A stretch of DNA of 64,000 nucleotides from Thermoanaerobacterium sp. PSU-2 (GCF_002102475.1 NZ_MSQD01000001.1:1-64000); one strand, 5' to 3'; shown: positions 7,760-16,250, counted from the first letter of the stretch. A program made the numbers and translations. The notes: a model not told the origin generated them from the sequence alone.

Positions 7760-9259
7760 CTAATAGCCTTTTTCAAATTCATTTACAGATACCTTTTGAC
7801 CAGTTAATGCATCCACTATTGAATCCATTGTAGACAAACGATATATTGGCATAAGCTCATATTTACTTGTGTATAAATAATAAAGAGATGGTTTTTCACC
7901 TACTAATATATTTTTTGCAATACTTTCATTCAAAATATCTGTTGTTGATGGTTTATGGGCCTCATCCCAATTTAATGAGACATTTATTATTTTGCCGTTT
8001 TTATCTGTTTTAATTCTCACATAATTATCCAGAACTATTGCACCATTGTAAACTCGATAAAATACGTATGTATAATCATCATCTTCTATGGCAGGTTTCT
8101 TTAAAAGATCCAAATTGCAATCTTTTCCTCTTAAAACTTCCTTTGTAAAACCGATTATTCTGTCCAAATTGCCATACGTATCAAATAACCCACCATCGTC
8201 AGAAATATCTACGTTCTCGCTTATTATATTTCCGGTCTCTTTGTCGACTGCTATATTTGCATTGGCTATTAAATTTCTATCAGTATGGTTCATATTAAAT
8301 GTATATGTTTCTCTTTCAGTGAGAAAATACCTTTCAATTGTCTTGCTGTCTAATACTTTAATATCATTTATGTGAAAGTTATTCATTTCATTCATTGCTA
8401 TTTTCAATGCCTCGTCGTAAGCTACTATGCTATACGATTTTTTAAAATCATTGGCATCACACTTAATCTTTAAAACATCATCATATAGCATATTACCATT
8501 AAAATCTACCAAATCACCATTTACTGCGTCTATACCAACGAGATTATAATCAATGCTTAAAGCATAGTACAGCCGATATTTAGGAAAATCATCGTTGTTG
8601 TTTTTCAAATACACAAGAGTAGGATCAAGTTTGCTATTAAACGCCTTCAAGGCATCAACACTGCCAATCGTCTTTATGTCTTTATTATAAGATGACTCAC
8701 CTATACTTTGTCCTTTTAATTTCAATATAGCGCCACTTTCAGAGTCAATGTAAACATAAGCGTCTATATTGTACACAGGTATATCGTCAACTAAATTCTT
8801 GTAACAAAATTTATAAATTATTGGTCTTTCCAAAGCATCATCAATATACGTTGAATCATTAACCTCAGATACATAACCAAATTTTTCTCCAAAAATATTT
8901 TCCAAAAGTTCTTTGCCTATTATTACAGCATCGTCCTTCCTTATTTTTGATTTACCGCTTTTGCCAAATAAGTATTTCATTTGATCAACATAATAATCCA
9001 CGCTTTTGATATTTCCATTGTCTAATACAACATCAAGGGTTTTGTAGGTATCGCCATCGCTTTTCATGTTTATTTGGATAGATCCATCGCTATTTTTTCT
9101 GATTTGATCTACCGACATATTACTTATAAATGGCATCTTATTTTTTAACAATTTTAAGTAATCTTGATTTTGAATATCGTCAGGGAAACCAAATGAAAAA
9201 GCATTTAAGCTGAATACCATTACCAATGTCAAAGTTAAAAGAAAAATCCTTTTAATCAT
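7760..9259 (-). CDS. Secreted YcdB/YcdC repeat-domain protein
   Basis: 499 residues with an N-terminal signal peptide (MIKRIFLLTLTLVMVFSLNAFS, cleaved near FSFG). The mature part has repeating PepSY-like/YcdB-type units: sections such as PIIYKFCYKNLVDDIPVYNI with AYVYIDSESGAILKLKGQ, repeated later as TYVFYRVYNGAIVLDNYV followed by VSLNWDEAHKPS. This matches the YcdB/YcdC domain seen in Firmicutes exported proteins, often linked to sporulation; its molecular role is unknown. The small spore protein gene follows after 11 nt, which fits a sporulation link. The 5' leader holds a 10-bp inverted repeat. Confidence 0.75.
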   Translation of the reverse strand: MIKRIFLLTLTLVMVFSLNAFSFGFPDDIQNQDYLKLLKNKMPFISNMSVDQIRKNSDGSIQINMKSDGDTYKTLDVVLDNGNIKSVDYYVDQMKYLFGKSGKSKIRKDDAVIIGKELLENIFGEKFGYVSEVNDSTYIDDALERPIIYKFCYKNLVDDIPVYNIDAYVYIDSESGAILKLKGQSIGESSYNKDIKTIGSVDALKAFNSKLDPTLVYLKNNNDDFPKYRLYYALSIDYNLVGIDAVNGDLVDFNGNMLYDDVLKIKCDANDFKKSYSIVAYDEALKIAMNEMNNFHINDIKVLDSKTIERYFLTERETYTFNMNHTDRNLIANANIAVDKETGNIISENVDISDDGGLFDTYGNLDRIIGFTKEVLRGKDCNLDLLKKPAIEDDDYTYVFYRVYNGAIVLDNYVRIKTDKNGKIINVSLNWDEAHKPSTTDILNESIAKNILVGEKPSLYYLYTSKYELMPIYRLSTMDSIVDALTGQKVSVNEFEKGY

Positions 9260-9260
9260 A

Positions 9261-9309
9261 CATAGAATACCTCCATTAAGTAAAATATTACCATATATAG
9301 TATTCTATG
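9261..9309 (-). promoter_or_regulatory. Inverted repeat in the leader of the YcdB-like gene
   Basis: CATAGAATAC (9261-9270) and GTATTCTATG (9300-9309) form a perfect 10-bp inverted repeat with a 29-bp gap. The start-proximal arm fills the space between the ribosome site GGAGG and the ATG, so RNA pairing could hide the start. It could also be a DNA operator. Confidence 0.45.
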
Positions 9310-9337
9310 TATTTTTAAAAAATCCTTTTTTTAACAC

Positions 9338-9367
9338 AAAAAAATCCGGTTAATTCCGGATTTTTTA
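9338..9367 (-). terminator. Terminator of the Nfu gene
   Basis: Stem ATCCGG / CCGGAT extended by A-T pairs on both sides (9338-9349 with 9356-9367) lies just after the stop of the Nfu gene and ends in a T-run on the minus strand. Confidence 0.85.
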
Positions 9368-9370
9368 TCT

Positions 9371-9592
9371 TTAAAGAGCAACAACTTCCTTTACTTCAGG
9401 TATTTCTTCCTTTATTGCTCTCTCTATTCCTTCTTTCAATGTCATTACTGCAAATGGACAGCCGCCGCAAGCACCTGTAAGCCTTACCTGAACTACGCCA
9501 TCGTCAGTAACGTCGACGAGTTCTACATCTCCGCCATCTGCTTGAAGAGAAGGTCTTAAAAGCTTTAAAACTTCTTCTACTCTTTCTCTCAC
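9371..9592 (-). CDS. NifU C-terminal-like iron-sulfur scaffold (Nfu)
   Basis: 73 residues, made of the NifU C-terminal domain only. It starts [20 protein letters not shown] and carries the CGGCPF motif (C-x2-C), which bridges an iron-sulfur cluster between two subunits. Such proteins carry Fe-S clusters to target enzymes. The start is a GTG preceded by AAGGAGGG at 6 nt. It is a single-gene unit with its own terminator. Many Fe-S enzymes coded nearby (endonuclease III, QueG, ferredoxins) would be possible clients, but that is inference. Confidence 0.9.
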   Translation of the reverse strand: MRERVEEVLKLLRPSLQADGGDVELVDVTDDGVVQVRLTGACGGCPFAVMTLKEGIERAIKEEIPEVKEVVAL

Positions 9593-9762
9593 GTTACGCC
9601 CTCCTTTTTAAAATCTACAACATATATTATAACACGAATTGCGGAAAATAGAAATAAAACAATCTTAATGAATACGTTTTTGCATATAAAATAACTTTTT
9701 ATTTAATAATTTTTATTTTTGTAGCTTAAGTGGTAATATATATTTTGAAAGGAGATGTTTTT

Positions 9763-10785
9763 ATGTTATTTACACCCATAAAAATAAAAGACATTACTAT
9801 AAAAAACAGGATTATGATGTCTCCAATGTGTCAGTATTCCGCTGACAAAGATGGACTTGCAAACAGTTGGCACTTTGTTCACTACTTAAGCAGAGCCGTC
9901 GGCGGTGTGGGGTTAATAATGGTTGAAGCAACGGCAGTAGAAAGTCGAGGGCGAATAACTGATCGCGATCTTGGCATCTGGAACGACCAACAGGTAGAAC
10001 CACTCAAAAGAATTGTTGATGAGTGCAAAAAATACGGTGTTACAATGGGAATACAATTAGCCCATGCTGGAAGAAAATCAGAAGTGGCAGATGAAACGCC
10101 TGTTGCGCCTTCAGCAATAAACTGGAGCGATGATTATAAATTGCCACATGAACTCACAAAAGAAGAAATAAAGGCTATCGTAGAAAAGTTTAAAGATGCA
10201 GCAGTAAGAGCCTTGAATGCTGGTTTTGATGTTATTGAAATACATGCGGCACACGGTTATTTGCTACACGAATTTCTGTCGCCCCTGTCAAACAAGAGAA
10301 ATGATGAATACGGCGGTGATGTCACTAACAGAGTGAGAATGCTTAAAGAAGTCATAGAAGCTGTAAAAAAAGTATGGCCAGAAAATAAACCTTTATTTGT
10401 AAGGGTTTCATCCGACGATTACATTGAAGGCGGCATCGACATTGACGAAATGATAAAAATTTTATCATACATAAAGCCTTTAGGCGTAGACGTGATAGAT
10501 GCAAGCAGCGGTGGACTTCTAAATGCGAAAATCGATCTTTATCCTGGCTATCAAGTCAAATACTCTGAAAAAATAAAAAGCCAGCTTGGTTTTAAAACAG
10601 CGGCAGTAGGCTTAATAACAAAAGCTGAAATGGCTGAACAAATCCTCAAAGACGGAAAAGCTGATTTAATAGCGTTAGGCCGTGAGCTTCTGAGAAATCC
10701 GTATTGGCCACTGTATGCAGCCCACGACCTTAAAGAAGATGTAGAATGGCCAAAGCAATATGAAAGGGGAAAGTTCAGAGTTTAG
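9763..10785 (+). CDS. namA: NADPH dehydrogenase of the old yellow enzyme family (NamA/YqjM-like)
   Basis: 340 residues, close to the 338 of Bacillus YqjM. The FMN-site cysteine is in MSPMCQYSA near residue 25, and the substrate-binding pair of histidines is in IHAAHGYLLHEFLSPL near residue 166. NAD(P)H-dependent FMN enzyme that reduces C=C double bonds of enones and possibly nitro compounds; thermophilic homologues are well known. The ATG at 9763 follows AAAGGAGATG; the upstream start would place eleven extra residues before the ribosome site. Its stop overlaps by two bases that of the convergent TPM-domain gene. Confidence 0.92.
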   Translation: MLFTPIKIKDITIKNRIMMSPMCQYSADKDGLANSWHFVHYLSRAVGGVGLIMVEATAVESRGRITDRDLGIWNDQQVEPLKRIVDECKKYGVTMGIQLAHAGRKSEVADETPVAPSAINWSDDYKLPHELTKEEIKAIVEKFKDAAVRALNAGFDVIEIHAAHGYLLHEFLSPLSNKRNDEYGGDVTNRVRMLKEVIEAVKKVWPENKPLFVRVSSDDYIEGGIDIDEMIKILSYIKPLGVDVIDASSGGLLNAKIDLYPGYQVKYSEKIKSQLGFKTAAVGLITKAEMAEQILKDGKADLIALGRELLRNPYWPLYAAHDLKEDVEWPKQYERGKFRV

Positions 10786-11588
10786 CGGCCAGCTCCACCT
10801 CCACCGGTGGATCCGCCGCCAAAACTTCCACCTCCTCCGCTGCCAAAGCCTCCTCCGAAGCCACCACCGCCGGTTCCAAATCCGCCAAAGCCACCGAATC
10901 CTCCAGGGCCAAACCCGCCAGGACCACGCCACCACCATCCACGTATATTAGAAAAAATTATAAGCAATATTATTAGAGCAATTACAGAAATTATTCCTTC
11001 CGCTTTTTTACTGCTACTGTCATTTTGCTGAGTATACTGGCTTTGGTCAACATTTTTTAAATCCACATTGTATTCTTTGGCAACCAATGTGGCTATTGCT
11101 TTATATCCTTCTACGATGCCCCCAGAATAATCTTTATCATTCCATTTAGGCAGTACGTAATCGTCCAAAATCCTTCCTGCTACAGAATCTGGAATAGCAC
11201 CTTCCAATCCATATCCGACAGATATAAATACTTTGCCGCTTAATCCCTCCAATAGCCTTTTTTTATCTACTAAAAGAAGTACGCCATTATTTTTGTCTTT
11301 CTGTCCAATTCCCCAGTTTCTAAATAAGTTTAATGCGTAATCTGATATTTGATAGTCTCCTATATCGTCAACCGTCACTACGATTATCTGAGCACCAGTT
11401 AAGTTTTCTATCTCTTTTCCTATGTTTCTTATTGTATCAATATCGCTTTGGCTCATAAGCTTTGCGTAGTCGTACACATAATCGTACTGGGAAGGCTTAG
11501 GAGGAATTGTAGCAGCAAATATTTGGCCAAAAATTAGTATAGGAAAAAATATCAGCAAAAATAATATTTTGGCATATTTTAACACCAC
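10782..11588 (-). CDS. TPM-domain membrane protein with glycine-rich tail
   Basis: 268 residues: a signal-like hydrophobic N-terminus (ILFLLIFFPILIFGQIFAA), an extracellular TPM domain at about 30-170 (with DYAKLMSQSDIDTI, GAQIIVVTVDDIGDY and YALNLFRNWGIGQKDKNNGV), a membrane helix near 200 and a tail of nearly 50 residues made mostly of glycine and phenylalanine. It is a TPM/Psb32-fold protein, usually paired with LemA as here; the pair's job at the membrane is not settled. The start is one of two adjacent GTG codons after GGGAGG. The glycine-rich end makes the opposite strand look open, but that is a composition effect. Confidence 0.85.
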   Translation of the reverse strand: MVLKYAKILFLLIFFPILIFGQIFAATIPPKPSQYDYVYDYAKLMSQSDIDTIRNIGKEIENLTGAQIIVVTVDDIGDYQISDYALNLFRNWGIGQKDKNNGVLLLVDKKRLLEGLSGKVFISVGYGLEGAIPDSVAGRILDDYVLPKWNDKDYSGGIVEGYKAIATLVAKEYNVDLKNVDQSQYTQQNDSSSKKAEGIISVIALIILLIIFSNIRGWWWRGPGGFGPGGFGGFGGFGTGGGGFGGGFGSGGGGSFGGGSTGGGGAGR

Positions 11589-11597
11589 ATAACCTCC

Positions 11598-12167
11598 CTA
11601 TTTCGAAAAATCGACTTTTGGAACTTCTGATGCTGATGCTTGTGCTTTAAAATACTGTTTCTCCGTAAATCCAAACATCCTTGCTATGATGACGTTAGGA
11701 AACTGCCTTATGCTGGTGTTATACTGTTGAACAGCATTGTTGTAATCCATTCTGGCAACAGCGATCCTATTTTCTGTACCTGCCAATTCATCGCTTAACT
11801 GCCTGAAATTTTGATCGGCTTTTAAGTTAGGATAGTTTTCTGATATAGCCAGAAGCCTTCCTAAAGCTGTCCCAAGTTCATCATTGGCGTTTGCTTTCTC
11901 TTGAACCGTATTTGCGGCAAGAAGCTTCTCTCTGGCTTTATTTACGCTATCAAACACAGACTGTTCATGAGCAGCATAACCTTTTACAGTCTCAACGAGA
12001 TTAGGAATCAAATCAGCCCTCCTTTGCAGTTGATTTTCTATTTGACTCCACTTGCTATTTACATTTTCCTGCTGACTTACAAGCCCGTTATAACTTGAAA
12101 AAAAGTAAACAACTATTAATAACACTACTGCTGCTACTGATATCAACACAACAGAAGATCTTTTCAT
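11598..12167 (-). CDS. lemA: LemA family protein
   Basis: 189 residues with an N-terminal membrane anchor (residues 5-25) and a long helical body. VNSKWSQIENQLQRRADLIP, NLVETVKGYAAHE and the C-terminal FPNVIIARMFGFTEKQYF are the standard LemA signatures. It lies 9 nt before the TPM gene and overlaps the GAF gene stop by 4 nt (ATGA), so GAF-lemA-TPM is one translationally coupled operon. Role unknown; LemA/TPM pairs are suspected of membrane or envelope stress functions. Confidence 0.92.
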   Translation of the reverse strand: MKRSSVVLISVAAVVLLIVVYFFSSYNGLVSQQENVNSKWSQIENQLQRRADLIPNLVETVKGYAAHEQSVFDSVNKAREKLLAANTVQEKANANDELGTALGRLLAISENYPNLKADQNFRQLSDELAGTENRIAVARMDYNNAVQQYNTSIRQFPNVIIARMFGFTEKQYFKAQASASEVPKVDFSK

Positions 12168-12670
12168 GTTGTCTCTCCTTTCTCTGTTTTCTCTGATATT
12201 ATATGATCATTTTTTATTTTTTTGCTGACTATTTCTGCCACAGCTTCTAAAAATGCTCTATCATCATCGTCAAAAGCCGCTTTTTCATCGCTGTCTATGT
12301 CAATTTCACCGATTATTTCATCGCCAATTCTTATAGGCACTACTATCTCAGACTTTGTCTCGATGCTACAAGCCAAGTAATTGTCCTCTTTTGTCACATC
12401 GTCAACGACAATTGTAGCATTTTCAGCCACAGCTCTGCCACATATACCTTGACCAACTTTTATCTTCACATGTTCTGTAGGCCTTCCTATGTATGGACCA
12501 AGTTTTAACATTCCATCTTCCATGAAATAAAAACCTGTCCAATTGTAGTAAGACAAATTGCTGTCCAATATTTTCACAACCTCACGGTAAAAATAGTTTA
12601 AATCATCTATATCACTTGATGATTTCTCTATCATCGAAAGCAATCTTTTAAATAATTCTTTTTTCTCCAT
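12164..12670 (-). CDS. GAF-domain protein, free-methionine-(R)-sulfoxide reductase-like
   Basis: 168 residues forming one GAF domain. The stretch YNWTGFYFMEDGMLKLGPYI, then GQGICGRAVAEN, YLACSIETKSEIVVPI and IDIDSDEKAAFD follows free-methionine-(R)-sulfoxide reductases. Those enzymes use three cysteines; the two in GICG and LACS are present but the first one, ten residues before GICG, is a histidine here. It may be an enzyme with altered recycling or a small-molecule sensor. I use the ATG at 12670, 6 nt after GGGAG. It is first in the operon with lemA. Confidence 0.75.
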   Translation of the reverse strand: MEKKELFKRLLSMIEKSSSDIDDLNYFYREVVKILDSNLSYYNWTGFYFMEDGMLKLGPYIGRPTEHVKIKVGQGICGRAVAENATIVVDDVTKEDNYLACSIETKSEIVVPIRIGDEIIGEIDIDSDEKAAFDDDDRAFLEAVAEIVSKKIKNDHIISEKTEKGETT

Positions 12671-12700
12671 CACAATCTCCCTCTCTCATTTTTCATTATA

Positions 12701-12723
12701 TAAAAAACCCGCGTAAAGCAGGT
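12701..12723 (-). terminator. Terminator of lgt
   Basis: ACCTGC (12723-12718), loop TTTAC, GCGGGT (12712-12707) with one G-U pair, then TTTTTT. The stem begins inside the lgt stop codon. Confidence 0.7.
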
Positions 12724-13499
12724 CAATAATTTACTTTCTTATTTTCTGGATCATTTAATACACGCCTCATCATCCAATATGCCAATATAAGTATGAAAGG
12801 AGTTGCAATCTGCGTCAAAGTAAAAAATCCAATTCCAAGGTGCTTATTCAGATAAACTGGCCAAAACAGTGGATTGTCCCTTACAGTTTCTTCAATAAGC
12901 CCTCTCATAAGCTGATAATAAAATATAAAAGACCAAAACTGATACCCGTACGGCATGTGCTTTCTCTCGATGTAGAAATAACGTATTAAAAGAATAAGTC
13001 CCATTGCTACACCAACTAATTGTGCAGGCCATCTTCCAAAAGCAAAATCAGTCTGCCTTCCCAAAACCTCTTGGTTAAATATATTTCCTATTCTTACAAG
13101 CATATTCCCTATAGCCAATCCTATGACAGCATAATCTTCCAATGGATTTATCTTGACGTTTTTCTTACGGCAGTAATAAAGGCCTGCAAGAAATCCTCCC
13201 AATACAGCTCCATGCCATGATAGTCCACCTTGATAAATCTTAAGAATCTGTATCGGATCTTTGTAAAACCAATCAATGTCATTCGCCAATACAAACATCA
13301 ATCTTGCTCCTACTATTCCGGATATGACCACAATCATCAAAAGATTTAACAAGAAATCTTCATCGTAGTTAAGCTCTTTCGACCTAACGTACAAGTAATA
13401 TGCACCAGCAGCTATAGATAAAGCCATAAAAATTCCGTACCAATGTACAGCAATCGGTCCAATTTTAAATGCATACGGGCTAATAGATGGTATATACAT
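12723..13499 (-). CDS. lgt: Prolipoprotein diacylglyceryl transferase
   Basis: 258 residues with about seven membrane helices. The Lgt signature is clear: YQGGLSWHGAVLGGFLAG near residue 90 and RIGNIFNQEVLGRQTDFAFG near 137. It moves diacylglycerol from phosphatidylglycerol to the lipobox cysteine of lipoproteins, the first step before signal peptidase II. Several lipoproteins coded in this window (GH18 protein, ComEC-like hydrolase and three at 58694-62091) are likely clients. It is a single-gene unit with its own terminator. Confidence 0.95.
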   Translation of the reverse strand: MYIPSISPYAFKIGPIAVHWYGIFMALSIAAGAYYLYVRSKELNYDEDFLLNLLMIVVISGIVGARLMFVLANDIDWFYKDPIQILKIYQGGLSWHGAVLGGFLAGLYYCRKKNVKINPLEDYAVIGLAIGNMLVRIGNIFNQEVLGRQTDFAFGRWPAQLVGVAMGLILLIRYFYIERKHMPYGYQFWSFIFYYQLMRGLIEETVRDNPLFWPVYLNKHLGIGFFTLTQIATPFILILAYWMMRRVLNDPENKKVNY

Positions 13500-13591
13500 A
13501 ACTAACCTCCAATATATGTTTATTTGTCATGATTTGATTATATTATTCTTTTAACAGTAAGTCAACGTTTTATTGAATTTACAGATGAATC

Positions 13592-13615
13592 AAAAACCAC
13601 CCGCTATGCGAGTGG
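13592..13615 (-). terminator. Terminator of the GH18 gene
   Basis: CCACTCGC (13615-13608), loop ATA, GCGGGTGG (13604-13597) with one G-U pair, then TTTTT, placed directly after the stop codon. Confidence 0.85.
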
Positions 13616-13622
13616 CTACTAC

Positions 13623-14693
13623 TTACTTTGCTCCAATCTTTTTGGCTATAACCTGCCAAAATGATGGTGTTTCAAAACCTATTCTCCATATGCAAATGCC
13701 ATGAATGCCGTATTTTTTCGCTATATCTATTTTCTCAGCCATCGTCGTAGAATTTTCAAACCATACCTGCCTTGTGGCGCCATATATGCTGTCATAATAT
13801 GTGTAATATGGCTCTTGATACGTATTGCTCCACTGTACTGTCACACCTTTCTGCTGAGCATTCTGAAGTATCGTCTTTGTTGGAGCAGAAAAACCACCTG
13901 ACTTATTTGCAGGCCAATCGTATCCATACGTCGCAACACCAAGGCAAATCTGACTTGGTTTAAAGCCTTCTTTTAATGCATCCTTCACATTGTTCTCAAC
14001 CCACTGCTCCGGTGATACTGGTCCCGGTGGCGATGAAGCATTATGCCTGTCGTAAGTCATCAATGTCACATGATCAACTAATGGCGCCAATTTGTGATAA
14101 TCGTAAATTCCCGATATATCAGGTGAAACCTGATAATGAGGAATCACAGACATATCTAAGATTTTACCCTCTCTTTTCATCATCGTCCTAAAAGTACCCA
14201 TAAATGCCGTAAGGTAGTCTTTATCCTTAACATAATTTTTTGTGCCATGTGGAATAAACTCAAAGTCTATGTTGTATCCGTCAAATCCATGTTTTTTAAG
14301 AAGACTTATAAGCTCATTCATAGTCTCAGTCTTCACTTTAGAATCAAGCAAAACCGAATCCTTGCTGTCAGCCACGTTTACAAGCGGTACAACTTTTAAA
14401 CCATTTTTCTTTGCGAAGTTTAAAGCTTGCGGATTTGTTGAATCTTTAACAGATCCATCTCCTTGCACAGTAAGCCACAGTGGCGAAACCGTGTCCATAT
14501 ACTTCGCGTATTTTACAAGAGAATTGTATGAGTTGTCGTACCCAGGTGAATCAACATAAAATCCAACAACATTTAAACTTCTCTTGGATGTGACTGGCTT
14601 TTTAACTGAGCTTTTGCATCCTGCCAATGATACAGTTGCAAGCATCATAACAAAAGTCAACATCATCGCAATATATTTTTTATATTTTTTCAT
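13623..14693 (-). CDS. Glycoside hydrolase family 18 lipoprotein (spore cortex-lytic type)
   Basis: 356 residues. A lipoprotein signal peptide ends in the lipobox LAGC near residue 26. The body is a GH18 TIM barrel: DGYNIDFEF near residue 145 holds the DxxDxDxE-type catalytic motif with its acid glutamate, and the ending GIHGICIWRIGFE is typical of the YaaH/SleL group acting on peptidoglycan or cortex. There is no LysM domain, unlike SleL. The ATG at 14693 is used since AGGAGG lies 12 nt upstream, inside the longer open frame. Its neighbours upstream are the ComEC-like lipoprotein and DUF3006, 78 nt away. Confidence 0.88.
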   Translation of the reverse strand: MKKYKKYIAMMLTFVMMLATVSLAGCKSSVKKPVTSKRSLNVVGFYVDSPGYDNSYNSLVKYAKYMDTVSPLWLTVQGDGSVKDSTNPQALNFAKKNGLKVVPLVNVADSKDSVLLDSKVKTETMNELISLLKKHGFDGYNIDFEFIPHGTKNYVKDKDYLTAFMGTFRTMMKREGKILDMSVIPHYQVSPDISGIYDYHKLAPLVDHVTLMTYDRHNASSPPGPVSPEQWVENNVKDALKEGFKPSQICLGVATYGYDWPANKSGGFSAPTKTILQNAQQKGVTVQWSNTYQEPYYTYYDSIYGATRQVWFENSTTMAEKIDIAKKYGIHGICIWRIGFETPSFWQVIAKKIGAK

Positions 14694-14771
14694 GAGATAT
14701 AACCTCCTCATAATTCTTTCTGGTTATATCTTTTCATGAAATCTACTTATTTATGTAACAAAAATCCGCTT

Positions 14772-15689
14772 TTAGTTTTTTTGTCCCGGCGTGTAATCAC
14801 CTGGTTTAACATTAAACGAAATACTTTGCCCATTGCTTAAAGCAATTATTGTCCCACATTCGTCTGTCCTATAGACCGGTATGTTTCTGGCTTTAAGTTT
14901 TTTTAATGTAGAACTGTGGGGATGTCCGTAGTCATTACCTTTTCCACAGGAGATTACAGCGTATTTAGGACTGACATCATCTAAAAAGCTCGCAGTAGTT
15001 GATGTTGAGCTTCCATGATGACCAACTTTAAGTACATCCGATTTCAAATCATACCCCTTTTCAATCATTTCCATCTCCGATTCAGCACCAGCATCGCCAG
15101 TAAACAAAAACGATGTGTTTTTATAAGCAAGTTTTATCACTGCACTGTATTCGTTAAGATCGTCGTATTTAGAGCTATTTGGCGCTATCATTTCAGCGCT
15201 GACAGAAGGACCAAGGTCCAAAGTCACTCCCGCTTTTGCCACATCTATCTTCAATCCCTTATTTTTCGCTGCGTTTAATACATATTCAAATGTCTTCGTG
15301 TTTGTAGTTACTCTTGGCATGTAAAACTTCCCTATTTCAAAGCTTTCTATTACTCTATCCATTCCACCAATGTGATCTTCGTGTGGGTGTGTTCCAACTA
15401 ATATATCGATTTTTGTTACACCTAAACTTTTTATGTAGTCGACGACCTTTTTCCCCATTTCTGGTACGCCAGCATCGATTAGCATTGTCTTATTGTCAGG
15501 TGTCTTAATAAAAATGCTATCGCCCTGTCCCACATCGATAAAATACACTTTAAGTAAGCCATCTGTAGATTGCACTGTAGAATTCTGAATTTCGCCTTGT
15601 TTCTGATTGAAATTTGTGGTGTCAGAACATCCAACCAAAGAAAAAACTAAAACAAATATCAAACCAAAAATTGCTATTTTTTTAAACAT
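14772..15689 (-). CDS. ComEC/Rec2-like metallo-beta-lactamase-fold lipoprotein
   Basis: 305 residues with a lipobox signal peptide (VFSLVGC, cysteine near residue 21). The rest is a metallo-beta-lactamase fold: VYFIDVGQGDSIFI near residue 50, the metal motif HPHEDHIGG near 102, FLFTGDAGAESE near 195 and VGHHGSSTS near 220. It resembles the C-terminal hydrolase domain of the DNA-uptake protein ComEC but stands alone on the outer face of the membrane. A nuclease or phosphodiesterase role is plausible but not shown. The DUF3006 gene starts the operon 11 nt upstream, a pairing that is common in Firmicutes. Confidence 0.88.
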   Translation of the reverse strand: MFKKIAIFGLIFVLVFSLVGCSDTTNFNQKQGEIQNSTVQSTDGLLKVYFIDVGQGDSIFIKTPDNKTMLIDAGVPEMGKKVVDYIKSLGVTKIDILVGTHPHEDHIGGMDRVIESFEIGKFYMPRVTTNTKTFEYVLNAAKNKGLKIDVAKAGVTLDLGPSVSAEMIAPNSSKYDDLNEYSAVIKLAYKNTSFLFTGDAGAESEMEMIEKGYDLKSDVLKVGHHGSSTSTTASFLDDVSPKYAVISCGKGNDYGHPHSSTLKKLKARNIPVYRTDECGTIIALSNGQSISFNVKPGDYTPGQKN

Positions 15690-15700
15690 GATGCACCTCC

Positions 15701-15910
15701 CTACTCTCTAAAAAGTTCATCTGCCAGCCTTTTTATTTTCTGGCTTCGCTTAAGCGTTTCTTCACTGTCAATGTATACATCAAACTTTATTACATCGCCT
15801 TCTTTTAAATCTTTCGGTAAAAGAGTACGAGGAAAATTAAATGTAATACGCCCAAACTCAATTACAGCGTAATCACCTTCGAATCTGTCTATTATGCACA
15901 TTTCATTCAT
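15701..15910 (-). CDS. DUF3006 family protein
   Basis: 69 residues, small and probably a beta-barrel-like domain: IIDRFEGDYAVIEFGRITFN, then LPKDLKEGDVIKFDVYID. This is the DUF3006 pattern, often found next to ComEC-like hydrolase genes as here. I start at the ATG at 15910; GGGAGGG stands 7 nt before it. The longer open frame would begin with TTG inside the ribosome site. Function is unknown; it may help the partner hydrolase. Confidence 0.8.
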   Translation of the reverse strand: MNEMCIIDRFEGDYAVIEFGRITFNFPRTLLPKDLKEGDVIKFDVYIDSEETLKRSQKIKRLADELFRE

Positions 15911-16000
15911 AATCATCCCTCCCAAATTATTATATCATGGGAACATTTTATTCCATTCACTAAAATGAAAAAAATAAAAAGATATGGCATCAATCGGCAT

Positions 16001-16045
16001 AAAAAAGGGGGTTGGACTTAAGTTAAATGTCCAATCCCTTTTTTC
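16001..16045. terminator. Terminator after tRNA-Ala
   Basis: GGGATTGGAC and GTCCAACCCCC pair with one bulge across an 11-nt loop, flanked by AAAAAA on one side and TTTTTT on the other. It ends the minus-strand tRNA-Ala transcript and could work in both directions. Confidence 0.75.
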
Positions 16046-16049
16046 TAAG

Positions 16050-16121
16050 TGGAGATGAAGGGATTTGAACCCTCGACTCCCACAATGCGAATGTGGTACT
16101 CTCCCGCTGAGTTACATCCCC
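16050..16121 (-). tRNA. tRNA-Ala (anticodon CGC)
   Basis: Cloverleaf of 72 nt: acceptor GGGGATG / CATCTCC with the G3-U70 pair that marks alanine tRNAs, anticodon arm CCACA-TTCGCAT-TGTGG giving CGC (codon GCG). CCA is not encoded. A -10 box TATAAT (16137-16132) with a weak -35 (TAGAAA) lies upstream. Confidence 0.9.
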
Positions 16122-16149
16122 ATCGAAAATAATTATATCATAAAACGGC

Positions 16150-16187
16150 GATGATTTCTACTTTTTTGTCAAAAAGTTGAAATCATC
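16150..16187. repeat. Long inverted repeat between tRNA-Ala and the SGNH gene
   Basis: GATGATTTC / GAAATCATC (9 bp) continues, after one T-T mismatch, into ACTTTTT / AAAAAGT with a TGTC loop. Sixteen pairs in 38 nt. It overlaps the likely -35 regions of both divergent genes, so an operator is possible. Confidence 0.6.
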
Positions 16188-16211
16188 ATCTAAAATGTGA
16201 TAACATAGTTT

Positions 16212-16226
16212 ACGATATCATATCGT
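16212..16226. promoter_or_regulatory. Palindrome upstream of the SGNH hydrolase gene
   Basis: ACGATAT-C-ATATCGT is a perfect 15-bp palindrome, 24 bp before the start codon at 16251. It may be a repressor site; no regulator can be named. Confidence 0.4.
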
Positions 16227-16250
16227 CAATTTTAATAGAGGTGATTTAAT

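Noticed and set aside
10675..11031. Open frames with proline- or tryptophan/arginine-rich proteins on other frames of the TPM gene end
   Set aside because: They mirror the glycine-rich tail of the TPM protein; composition artefact.
16132..16172. TTGACA and TATAAT upstream of tRNA-Ala as a promoter pair
   Set aside because: Their spacing is 29 bp, too long. The -10 box is kept with a weaker -35.
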